Source: Mycobacterium sp. OTB74
GTDB taxonomy: Bacteria; Actinomycetota; Actinomycetes; Mycobacteriales; Mycobacteriaceae
Length of the DNA: 64,000 nucleotides
NCBI RefSeq assembly: GCF_029892685.1
Contig: NZ_JARXVD010000023.1
Location: forward strand, 29,810 to 93,809
Reading direction: 5' to 3'
Below are positions 23,201 through 35,200 of this stretch, in pieces; position 1 is the first letter of the stretch; each line of letters opens with the position of its first letter. The notes beneath the pieces are model-generated. The model did no database searches. It saw only the letters and a list, made by a program, of their open reading frames with translations, and was not told the origin of the DNA. A program made the translations under genes and the position numbers.

Positions 23201-26200
23201 TGGGATTTCGGTTGCCAGATCGAACGTGTAGCGCGTCGCCGCCTCGATGGCATCGACCAACTGGCTTTCCGACCAGCTGGTGGCGTCGATCACAGCCCAG
23301 CCGAAATCGGCAACGTCGGTTGGTACTACGAGCTGCTGGGGTACACCTTCGACAGCAGGGAACCGCGTGCGAAGGCTTTCCTGGCGGTCCACCACGTCGG
23401 CCAGAGCCGCACCCAACGCGTCGGCATCCAGTTGCCCCTGCAGCCGCAGTGCCACCGGCAGGTTGTAGATCGGCGACGGCCCCTGGAGCTGATCGACGAT
23501 CCACAGCCGGTTCTGGGCGAAGGACAGCGGCACGACGTCGGGCCGCGGGCCTGCTACCAGTGGCTCGGAAAGAGTCTCGTCCCCGGAGATGCGGGGCGCC
23601 AACTGGGCGACGGTGGGCGTTTCGAACAGCACACGCACCGGGAGACCGGAACCGAGGCTGTTGTTGACCGCCGCGATCAGCCGCATCGCTGACAGCGAAT
23701 CACCGCCCAGGTCGAAGAACGAGTCGTCCACCCCGACGCGGTCGGTACCCAGCACCTGAGCGAAGATGCCCGCCAAAATCTCCTCGGTGGGAGTGCTTGG
23801 CGCACGGTAGTTTTCAGCATCCTGATAGTCAGGAGCGGGCAGTGCCCGCCGGTCCAGTTTGCCGCTGACCGTCAGCGGCAGCGAGGACAACTCCATCACC
23901 GCGGCCGGAACCATGTAGGCCGGTAGCCGCTCGGCCAGCGCTACACGTACCTTGACGGGATCCGCCGTACCGGTGAAGTAACCCACCAGACGTGGGTCTC
24001 CGGGGCGGTCCTCGCGAGCGATCACCACAGCCTGCTCGACCCCGTCGAGTCCGGCCAACACGGCCTGGATTTCGCCGGGCTCGATCCGGTAGCCACGGAT
24101 CTTGACCTGCTCGTCGGCACGCCCCAGATATTGCAGCTGTCCATCGGCACGCCAACGCACCAAGTCTCCGGTGCGATACATGCGCTTTCCAGGCGAACCG
24201 AAGGGGCAGGCCACAAACCGCGAGGCCGTCAGATCGGTGCGTCCGATGTACCCGACACCAACACCGCGCCCGGCGACATACAACTCGCCGACCACGCCTT
24301 CGGGCACGGGACGTAACCGCTCGTCGAGGACGAACAGCGCGACGGTCGGCGGCGGTGCACCGATCGGTACCTCCGCGCCGACTGCCAGGGGCGCACTCAT
24401 CGTGGCGTACACCGTGACTTCGGTTGGGCCGTAAGCATTTACGACCACCCTGCCGGGAGCCCACTGGTCCACGACCTCGGGCGGGCAGGCCTCACCGCCG
24501 AGCAACAGTGCCACCGACTCCAACCCGCGCGGGTTCAGTGCGGCCACCGCCGACGGCGTTTGGGTGAGCACGTTGACCTGTTCGCTGACCAGTAATGCGT
24601 GGAAGTCCTCCGGCGAGCGGACCACAGCGTCGGGCACCACCAACAGCCGTCCGCCACCGAGCAGCGCGGCCCAGATCTCCCAGACGGAGAAGTCGAAAGC
24701 ATACGAGTGGCACTGCGTCCACACTTGGTCGGCAGGCAGGGCCGGATGCGCCGAGTCCGCCAGGTGGGCCAGGTTACGGTGGCTGAGGGCAACACCTTTG
24801 GGAGTACCGGTCGTGCCCGACGTGTAGATCAGGTAGGCGATGTTGTCCGGGTCCGGTGCCGGCAGCGCGGTGCTTGGTTGCGTCTGGATCGAGGGATCGG
24901 CCAGATCCTCCACATCGACGACAGCCACGTCGTATCCATTCAGCCGCGGCCGCAAGGCAGCCGAGGTGACGACCGCGACCGGTGCGGCATCGGTGAGCAT
25001 GTATTCGATGCGGGCTTCCGGTAGCGCGGGGTCGATGGCGACGTACGCCGCCCCGACTTTCAGCGCAGCCAGCATGACGACGACGGCTTCGGCCGAGCGC
25101 TCCAGCAGCAACGCGACACAGTCGCCGGCCCCGACACCACGGCCGGACAGCAAGTGCGCGTATCGGTTTGCCGAATCCTCCAGCTCCCGGTAGGTCATCG
25201 ACACGTCGCCGGATGTCAGCGCGACGGCCTGCGGGGCACGAGCGACCTGCGCGGCGAACAGTTCCGGAACCGACACGGCATCTGACCCGGACCGGGTCAG
25301 CACCGCACGATTACCTACCTGGTCAAGACGCGCGTGCTCAGCCGAATCGAGCACATCGATCGACGAAATCCGTTGAGCCGAGTCGGCGATCATGGCCACC
25401 AACACCCGCTCGAGCCGCCCGACCAGAGTTCCGATGCTGGCAGCGTCGAAAACGTCGGTGCGGAATTCGACCATCCCGTCGATCCCTCTGGCTTCGCCGG
25501 TGTGGGTACAGCGTTCGCTCAACGAAAATGCGAGATCCACACGGGCGGTGTGGGTGTCGAGCGGGAGTTGCGTGACCTGCAAGTCCCCCAGGGCCAGCGC
25601 AATGTCTTCGCTGGTCTCCCCGGGCAGGTTCTGCCAGCCCAACATCACCTGGACGAGCGGATGATGGTTGAGCGATCGAGTGGGGTTGATCCGCTCGACG
25701 ACCACTTCGAAGGGCACGTCCTGGTTCTCGTACGCGGCCAGACTGCGCGTCCGCACCTGATCCAGAAGATCGGCAACAGTCGGGTCACCGCTGACGTCAA
25801 CCCGCAACACCAAGGTGTTGACAAAGAATCCCACGAGGGCGTCGAGGGCAGGGTCTCGGCGCCCGCCGATCGGGAATCCCACCGCCACATCGGAACTCGC
25901 GCTGAGCCTGCCCAACAGCAGTGCCAGGGCGGCCTGAACCAGCATGAAACTGGTCGCGTTGTGCTCGCAAGCCACCTGAGCGATCTGCTGCTGCAGCTCG
26001 ATGGGCCATTGCCAGGAGAAGATCTCGCCGCGCTGGTCTGCCACCGGCGGATACGGCCGGTCGGTCGGCAACTGCAGACGCTCAGGCATGCCGGCCAGCG
26101 CGTCTTGCCAGTACGCCAGCTGCGCGGTGATAAGACTGTTGCCGTCGTCCAAGTCACCGAACTGTGCACGCTGCCACAGCGTGTAATCGACGTATTGGAC

Positions 26201-29200
26201 CGGTAATTCGGCCCAGACGGGGTTCATCCCCGCGCTTCGGCAGACGTAGGCTACGCCCAGGTCCTGCACCATCGGGCCCATCGACAAGCCGTCGGCAGCA
26301 ATATGGTGCGCCACGGCCACCACCACATGGTCGTCGTCGCTGACGCGGAAAAGCCTCGCCTGCATGGGAATCTCGGCGGCCAGGTCGAATGAGTGGAGCG
26401 CAACCGCGTCGACAGCGTCATCGAGTTGGGTCTGCGACCAACCGGATGCGTCGACGACATCCCAACCGAAGTCAGCTTGCTCGGCGGGCACCACCAGCTG
26501 CTGAGGTACCCCGTCGGGCGCCGCGAACATGGTGCGCAGGCTCTCATGACGGCCAACCACGTCGGCCAACGCTGCACCCAGCGCCACGGCATTCAGGTGG
26601 CCTTGCAACCGCAAGCCCACCGCCATGTTGTAGGTCGGCGACGGCCCCTGCAGCTGGTCGAGGAACCACAACCGGTTCTGCGAGAACGACAACGGAATCA
26701 CCGCCGGCCGCTCCATGGGCCCCAACGGCCTCAGCTGATCGTCGTCCCCGCCGATTCGCAGCGCCAACAGCGCAACTGAAGGCGCCTCGAACAGCGCCCG
26801 CACCGAAAGGTGAGTGTTCAAGCCGGTATTCACCGCGGCGATCAAGCGCATCGCCAGCAGCGAATCCCCGCCCAAGTCGAAAAACGAATCGTCGACGCCA
26901 ACCCGACTCAGACCCAGAACCTTGGCGTAGATCCCAACCAGGATTTCCTCGACTGCGGTCGCCGGAGCCCGGTAGGTATCGATGTCGGCGAACTCCGGTG
27001 CCGGCAGGGCTCGTCGGTCGAGTTTGCCGTTGACCGTCAACGGCAACGCGTCGATCACCATGATCGCAGCCGGAACCATGTACTCCGGTAGCCGCTCGGC
27101 CATCTCCGCGCGCGTAGTGGCCGGATCCGCTGTGCCGGTGATGTAACCCACCAGGCGCTTATCGCCGGGACGGTCCTCGCGGGCGATCACGACCGCCTGC
27201 TGAACTCCGTCCACACCGGCCAGCACTGTGCGGACCTCGCCGAGTTCGATGCGGTACCCGCGGATCTTGACCTGCTCATCGGCGCGGCCCACATACCGCA
27301 GTTCGCCATCTGCGCCCCACCACACCAGATCCCCAGTGCGATACATCCGGTCCCCCGGCACGCCGAACGGGCAGGCCACGAAGCGCGACGACGACAACCC
27401 CGGCCGTCGCCAATACCCAAGCCCTGCGCCCGTACCGGCGACATACAAGTCACCAACCACGCCGGCCTGCACCGGTCGCAACCACTGGTCCAGCACGAAA
27501 AACGCGTAGCTCGGCAATGGGACGCCTACCGGGCTCACATCGTTGTTGGTGTCTCCGTCGACGATCTCCCGGAACGAAGCATGCACCGTCGTTTCGGTTG
27601 TGCCGTACAGGTTGAACAGACGCGGTGAGCTTGGGTGGCTGTCCAGCCAGGTCCGAAGACGTTGTGGCTCAAGCGCTTCGCCGGCGAATATCACCGCTTG
27701 CAGCTTCAGCTGACGTGCGATCTCGGGCTGCAGCGCGTCCGCGGTCTGTAGTGCGTAGAACGCCGACGGCGTCTGGGAGAGGACGCTGACCTGTTCGGCG
27801 GCCAGCAGTGCGTGGAGTTCTTCCGGCACACGCGCCACCGACTCGGGCACCACCACCAGGCGCCCGCCGTACAACAGCGCACCCCACATCTCGCAGACCG
27901 ACACGTCGAAGGCCAGGGAATGCACGAGAGACCAAACCTGCTCGGCCATATCGATATTCGCGTTCATGGCGGCCAGCAACTGGGTCACGTTGCGGTGGAT
28001 GATGGCTACGCCCTTGGGGACACCGGTAGTGCCCGAGGTGTAGATCAGATACGCGATGTCATCGGGAGCCGGCCCCGCCAACGGAGTGCTGGGCTGACTG
28101 TCCACGTCATTGTCGTTGACATCGATGACCTGCAAGTCCTGTCCAGCCAACCGCTGGGCCAACTCAGAGTTGGTAATCGCTGCCACCGGCACCGCATCAC
28201 CAAGAACCAACTGCATACGCGTCAGCGGCGCAGCCGGGTCGATCGGCACATAAGCCGCCCCGGTCTTGAGCACCGCCAGAATCGAGATGACCGCATCGGC
28301 CGATCGCGGCAACAACAGCGCTACCCGCTGCCCCGGCCCAATCCCCTTGCCCGCCAACAAATGTGCGAACCGGTTACTGACCTCATCCAACTCGCGGTAC
28401 GTCCAAGAAGACCCCGCGAAACTCAACGCCACCGCGTCTGGGTCACGCGCCACCTGCGCGGCAAATGCCGCGGGAATCGATATCGGTGTGGACACCGATC
28501 CGGTAAGGGCCGCCCGGTTACTCCATAGCTCTACCTGGCTGAGTTCGGCATCGTCGAGCATGTCGATCGAGGACAGCGGCTGTGCCGGATCAGCGATCAT
28601 GGCCGCCAGAACGCGTTTGAGCCGCTCGATCAGCGTTTCGACATCGGCGGCGTCGAACACCTCGGTGTCGTACTCAACACGCAAAGTCAGTCCATCGCCC
28701 GGCATGGCCTGGATCGCCATGGGGTAGTGGTTGTATTCGTGGTGGGCGAAGTTCGTGACGGCCAATCCGTCGTCACCCGACAACTTGGCGGCATCGATCG
28801 GATAGTTCTCGTAGACGAAGAACGTGTCGAATAAGTGATCCTGACCCGTCACCCGATGAATCTCATTGAGCGCCAGATGCTGATGATCCAAGGTCCGGGC
28901 GTAATCGCTCTGAAGCTGCGCGAGCAGGTCACTCGACGTGGTTGCCGCAGTCATGCCGGCGCGCACCGGCACCGTGTTGATCAGCAGACCCACCATCGAG
29001 TCCGCGCCATACAACTCGTCCGGCCGACCCGACACGGTGGTGCCGAACACCACGTCACGCTGACCCGTCAACGACATCAACACCCGCGCATACGCACCCT
29101 GCAACACGGTGCTGACCGTGGTGTGACACGACCGCGCCAACTCACCAAGCGCCCGCGTCGTGTCCTCAGACACCTGAAATGACGCCACCTCGCGCCCACC

Positions 29201-32200
29201 CGGCTCATGACCCGCCGGGCCGACGAGTGTCGGGGTGTCGAATCCAGCCAGCACCTGCTCCCATGCCGCGCGAGCAGCATCGAGATCACGCCCGCCCAAC
29301 CACGTGACAAAGCGCCGATAAGGCGGAGCCGGAAGCAACCGCTGCCCGTAATAGCTCGCGAACACCTCACCCAACAGAATCGGCAGCGACCACCCATCCA
29401 AAACAATGTGGTGATTGGTCAACACGAACCGGTACTGATCAACCCCGGTCCGAATCAACGCCGCCCGAAACGCCGGCTGAGTAGCCAACTCGCAGACCGC
29501 AATCCGCTCTTCTGCGCACACCTGCGCAATCTGCTGGTCAGCAACATCACCGTCGGCATCCAGCTCGAAATACTGCCAGGGCACACGCGGATCGGCCGGA
29601 ATAACCTGCACCGGCTCGTCAAACTTCTGAGAGAACCGGGCCGCCAAATGGGGATGCCGGACCACCACCGCCTGCACCGCATCATGCAGCCGGTCCGGAT
29701 CCAGCGGACCACTCAAACTCACATACAGCTGCACCGCATACACATCGTCGCCGCTCTTCGCCGCACTGGCCAGAAACAACAACCCCTGCTGCAAAGGAGT
29801 CAGCGGCACAACATCAGCTATCCGCATACTGCCGCTGCCGCTTGTCGAGCTGACCTTGGCTACCAGCCGCGCGGCCCGCGGCGCCTCGGCCTCCGACGGC
29901 TTCGGCGCGGCCTCTTCCTCCCCACCGATTCGGGCCGCCAACTGGGCGACCGTGGGCGCATCGAACAACGTCCGCACTGAAAGACGGGAATTCAGACTGG
30001 TATTGACTGCGGAGATGAGGCGCATCGCCAACATCGAATCCCCGCCCAAGTTGAAGAACGAGTCGTCCGCGCCGACACGCTCGACTCCGAGCACCTTGGC
30101 GTAGATACCCGCCAGAACCTCCTCCACCTCGGTAGCAGGGGCGCGATAATGACCCGCATTCTGGTACTCCGGAGCCGGCAGTGCGCGGATGTCGAGCTTG
30201 CCGTTGACCGTCAACGGCAACGCATCGATCACCACCAACGCGGCCGGAACCATATAAGCGGGTAGCCGCTCAGCCAGCGCGACACGCACCTTCACCGAAT
30301 CCGCTGTGCCGGTGAAATACCCCACCAGGCGCTTGTCCCCGGGACGATCCTCGCGGGCGATCACCACCGCCTGCTCAACCCCGTCAAGCTCATTCAGCGC
30401 GGCCTGAATCTCGCCGAGTTCGATGCGATACCCACGGATCTTGACCTGCTCATCGGCACGCCCCACATACCGCAGTTCGCCATCTGCGCCCCACCACACC
30501 AGATCGCCGGTGCGATACATCCGCTGACCCGGCGCCCCGAACGGGCACGCCACAAACCGTGTTCCGGACAACCCCGCCCGACCCACATACCCACACGCCA
30601 ACCCCGACCCGGCCACATACAACTCGCCGACCACCCCAGCGGGCACCGGGCGCAACCAACCATCCAGCACAAATAACGCCGCCCCCGGTACCGGCACACC
30701 GATCGGCGGAACTCCCGACCCCGCAATCAGCGGCGTGCTCAGCATCACGACCATCGTCGTCTCGGTTGGCCCGTAAGCGTTGATCATCACCCGCCCGGGT
30801 GCCCACCGATCCACAACCTCGGGGGGGCACGCCTCACCGGCCACCACCAGCGCCAACGATCCCAACCCCTCCGGCGACAGCATGGCTACGGCCGACGGGG
30901 TCTGAGTGAGCACATTCACCTGTTCGCTCACCAGTAAGGCGTGGAACTCGTCGGGCGAACGTGTCACCGAGTCGGGCACCACCACGGTTCGCCCGCCGTG
31001 CAACAACGGCGCCCAGGTCTCCCATACCGACGTGTCGAATCCAAACGTGTGGCACTGCGTCCACACTCCCGACGTCGGCAGATAGGCATCCAGCGATCCC
31101 AAAAGCTGAGTCACGTTGTGGTGGGTGACTGCCACGCCCTTGGGGACACCGGTAGTGCCCGAGGTATAGATGAGGTACGCCACGTCGTCCGGTACCGGCT
31201 CGGACAGTGCGACATCAAAATCGACAGCAGGACCGGATTCGCAGATTCCCTGCGCGTCGATGATCGGGAAGACCAGGTCCGCTAACCGCTCGGCCAACTC
31301 GGGGTAGGTGACCACCGCCACCGGCATGGCGTCATCGAGAATGAACTGCATCCTCGCCGCCGGTACTGCCGGGTCGATCGGCACATACGCCGCGCCGGTC
31401 TTGAGTACCGCCAAAATCGAGATGACCGCATCGGCCGACCGCTGCAAGAGCAGCGCTACCCGCTGGCCCCGTCCAATCCCCTTGACTGCCAAGACGTGTG
31501 CGAATCGGTTCGCCGCTTCATCGAGTTCGCGGTATGTCCACGAGCGGCCCTCGAAACGCAGCGCAACCGCCTCTGGAGCGCCGACCACCTGCGTCGCGAA
31601 CAACGCGGGAATCGACAACGGTTTGGACGCCGGCTGCACCAGTGACGCCCGGTTGCTCCAGCGATCGAGCTGAGCGTGCTCGTTCTCATCCAGCAGGTCC
31701 ATTGACGACAACGGACGGGTGGGATCGGCGATCATCACGGCCACAACATGTTTGAATCGCTCGATCAGCGCTTCGATGGCACCCGCCTGGAACACACCGG
31801 TGTCGTATTCGACTCGCAGCGTCAGCTGGTCACCCGGAATGGCCTGAACTGAAAGCGGGTAGTGGTTGTATTCGTGGTGGGCGAAGTTCGTGACGGCCAG
31901 TCCGTCGTCACCCGACAACTTTGCGGCATCGATCGGATAGTTCTCGTAAACGAAGAACGTGTCGAATAAGTGATCCTGACCCGTCACCCGATGAATCTCA
32001 TTGAGCGCCAGATGCTGATGATCCAAGGTCCGGGCGTAATCGCTCTGAAGCTGCCCGAGCAGATCACTCGACGTGGTTGCCGCAGTCATACCGGCGCGCA
32101 CCGGCACCGTGTTGATCAGCAGACCCACCATCGAGTCCGCGCCATACAACTCGTCCGGCCGACCCGACACGGTGGTGCCGAACACCACGTCACGCTGACC

Positions 32201-35200
32201 CGTCAACGACATCAACACCCGCGCATACGCACCCTGTAGCACCGTGCTGACCGTGGTGTGACACGACCGCGCCAACTCACCAAGCGCCCGCGTCGTGTCC
32301 TCAGACACCTGAAATGACGCCACCTCGCGCCCACCCGGCTCATGACCCGCCGGACCGACGAGTGTCGGGGTGTCGAATCCAGCCAGCACCTGCCCCCACG
32401 CCGCGCGAGCAGCATCAAGATCACGTCCGCCCAACCACGTGACAAAGCGCCGATAAGGCGGAGCCGGAAGCAACCGCTGCCCGTAATAGCTCGCGAACAC
32501 CTCACCCAACAGAATCGGCAGCGACCACCCATCCAAAACAATGTGGTGATTGGTCAACACGAACCGGTACTGATCAACCCCGGTCCGAATCAACGCCGCC
32601 CGAAACGCCGGCTGAGTAGCCAACTCGCAGACCGCAATCCGCTCTTCTGCGCACACCTGCGCAATCTGCTGGTCAGCAACATCACCGTCGGCATCCAGCT
32701 CGAAATACTGCCAGGGCACACGCGGATCCGCCGGAATAACCTGCACCGGCTCGTCAAACTTCTGGGAGAACCGGGCCGCCAAATGGGGATGCCGGACCAC
32801 CACCGCCTGCACCGCATCATGCAGCCGGTCCGGATCCAGCGGACCACTCAAACTCACATACAGCTGCACCGCATACACATCGTCGCCGCTCTTCGCCGCA
32901 CTGGCCAGAAACAACAACCCCTGCTGCAAAGGAGTCAGCGGCACAACATCAGCTATCCGCATACTGCCGCTGCCGCTTGTCGAGCTGACCTTGGCTACCA
33001 GCCGCGCGGCCCGCGGCGCCTCGGCCTCCGACGGCTTCGGCGCGGCCTCTTCCTCCCCACCGATTCGGGCCGCCAACTGGGCGACCGTAGGCGCATCGAA
33101 CAACGTGCGCACTGAAAGACGGGAATTCAGACTGGTATTGACTGCGGAGATGAGGCGCATCGCCAACATCGAATCCCCGCCCAAGTTGAAGAACGAGTCG
33201 TCCGCGCCGACACGCTCGACTCCGAGCACCTTGGCGTAGATACCCGCCAGAACCTCCTCGACCTCGGTAGCAGGGGCGCGATAATGACCCGCATTCTGAT
33301 ACTCCGGAGCCGGCAGTGCGCGGATGTCGAGCTTGCCGTTGACCGTCAACGGCAACGCATCGATCGCGACGACGGCGGCCGGAACCATATAAGCGGGTAG
33401 CCGCTCAGCCAGCGCGACACGCACCTTCACCGAATCCGCTGTGCCGGTGAAATACCCCACCAGGCGCTTGTCACCGGGACGGTCCTCGCGGGCGATCACC
33501 ACCGCCTGCTCAACCCCGTCAAGCTCATTCAGCGCGGCCTGAATCTCGCCGAGTTCGATGCGATACCCACGGATCTTGACCTGCTCATCGGCACGCCCCA
33601 CATACCGCAGTTCGCCATCTGCGCCCCACCACACCAGATCGCCGGTGCGATACATCCGCTGACCCGGCGCCCCGAACGGGCACGCCACAAACCGCGAGGC
33701 CGACAACCCCGCCCGACCCACATACCCACACGCCAACCCCGACCCGGCCACATACAACTCGCCGACAGTGCCCGCCGGCACCGGGCGCAACCAACCATCC
33801 AGCACAAAGAAACCCAGATTGGCCAACGGACGCCCGATCGGGCTGACCGCGCTATCGGTATCGGCCGCAACGATTTCCCGGAACGACGCGTGCACAGTCG
33901 TCTCGGTGATCCCGTACATGTTGATCATCCGCGGCGAGCTTGGGTGGCTGTCGAGCCAGGACCGAAGGCGTTGTGGCTCAAGGGCTTCGCCACCGAACAC
34001 CACAGCGTTGAGGGCAAGCTGCGGCTTGGGCTCTGCTTCGGACGCGTCGACGCTTTGCAGCGCATAGAACGCCGTGGGGGTCTGGCTCAAAACATTGACT
34101 TGTTCGGAGACCAGCAGCGCGTAGAACTCTTCCGGCGAGCGGACCACCGCGTCGGGCACCACCACCAAACGGCCGCCATACAGCAGGGGACCCCAGATCT
34201 CCCATACTGAGAAATCGAAGGTCAGGGAATGACACTGCGTCCAAACCTGCTGTGCCAGTTCCATATCCGTGGCCAGCGCCTCCAGCAGGCGGGTCACGTT
34301 CTGATGCGGTATCGCCACACCTTTGGGCGTCCCTGTGGTGCCTGAGGTGTAGATGATGTACGCGATGTCGTCAGGAGTCGGCCCCGGCACCGGCGTGCTC
34401 GGCTGGGCGTCGACGGCAGGATCGCTGAAATCGATGACGAGCAGATCCCGTCCATCGAGTCGGGGGCGCAACTCGGCGGTGCTGATCGCGGCGACCGGCG
34501 CGGCATCCTCCAGGACGAACTGCATCCGCGTCTCCGGCACCGCCGGATCGACCGCGACGTAGGTTGCCCCGGTTTTCAGCACGGCCAGGATGGCCACAAC
34601 CGCCTCGGCCGACCTCGGCAACAACAACGCCACCCGCTGCCCGGGGCCCGCACCGTGGGCTACCAGCAGGTGCGCGAGCCGGTTCGTCGTGTCGTCTAGC
34701 TCGCGATACGTCCATGACTGCGCCTCGCAGGTGATCGCCACCGCATCCGGGATACGCGCCGCCTGGGCCGCAAACACCGCCGGAATCGACACCGGCGCGC
34801 TCAACGGCTCCGCGAGCACCGCACGATTGCCCCACGTGCCGAGGGAATCGCGCTCGGAGGAATCGAGTACGTCGATCGACGGCAACGGTCGCTCGGGATC
34901 GGCGATCATGGCTGCCAGAACGCGTTTGAGCCGCTCGATCAGCGTTTCGATGCTGGCTGCGTCGAACACCTCGGTGTCGTACTCGACGCGCAGTGCCAGT
35001 TGGTCACCCGGAATGGCCTGGATCGCGATGGGGTAGTGGTTGTACTCGTGGTGCTCGAACTTCGTGACGGCCAATCCGTCGTCACCCGACAACTTTGCGG
35101 CATCGATCGGATAGTTCTCGTAGACGAAGAGCGTGTCGAATAGTTGGTCTTGCTCTGTGACACGGTGAATCTCGCTGAGCGCCAGATGCTGATGATCCAA

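Noticed and set aside
2155..33807. Repeats in the NRPS region as transposon or CRISPR repeats
   Set aside because: They are in-frame, module-sized coding duplications without terminal inverted repeats, transposase or regular short spacers.
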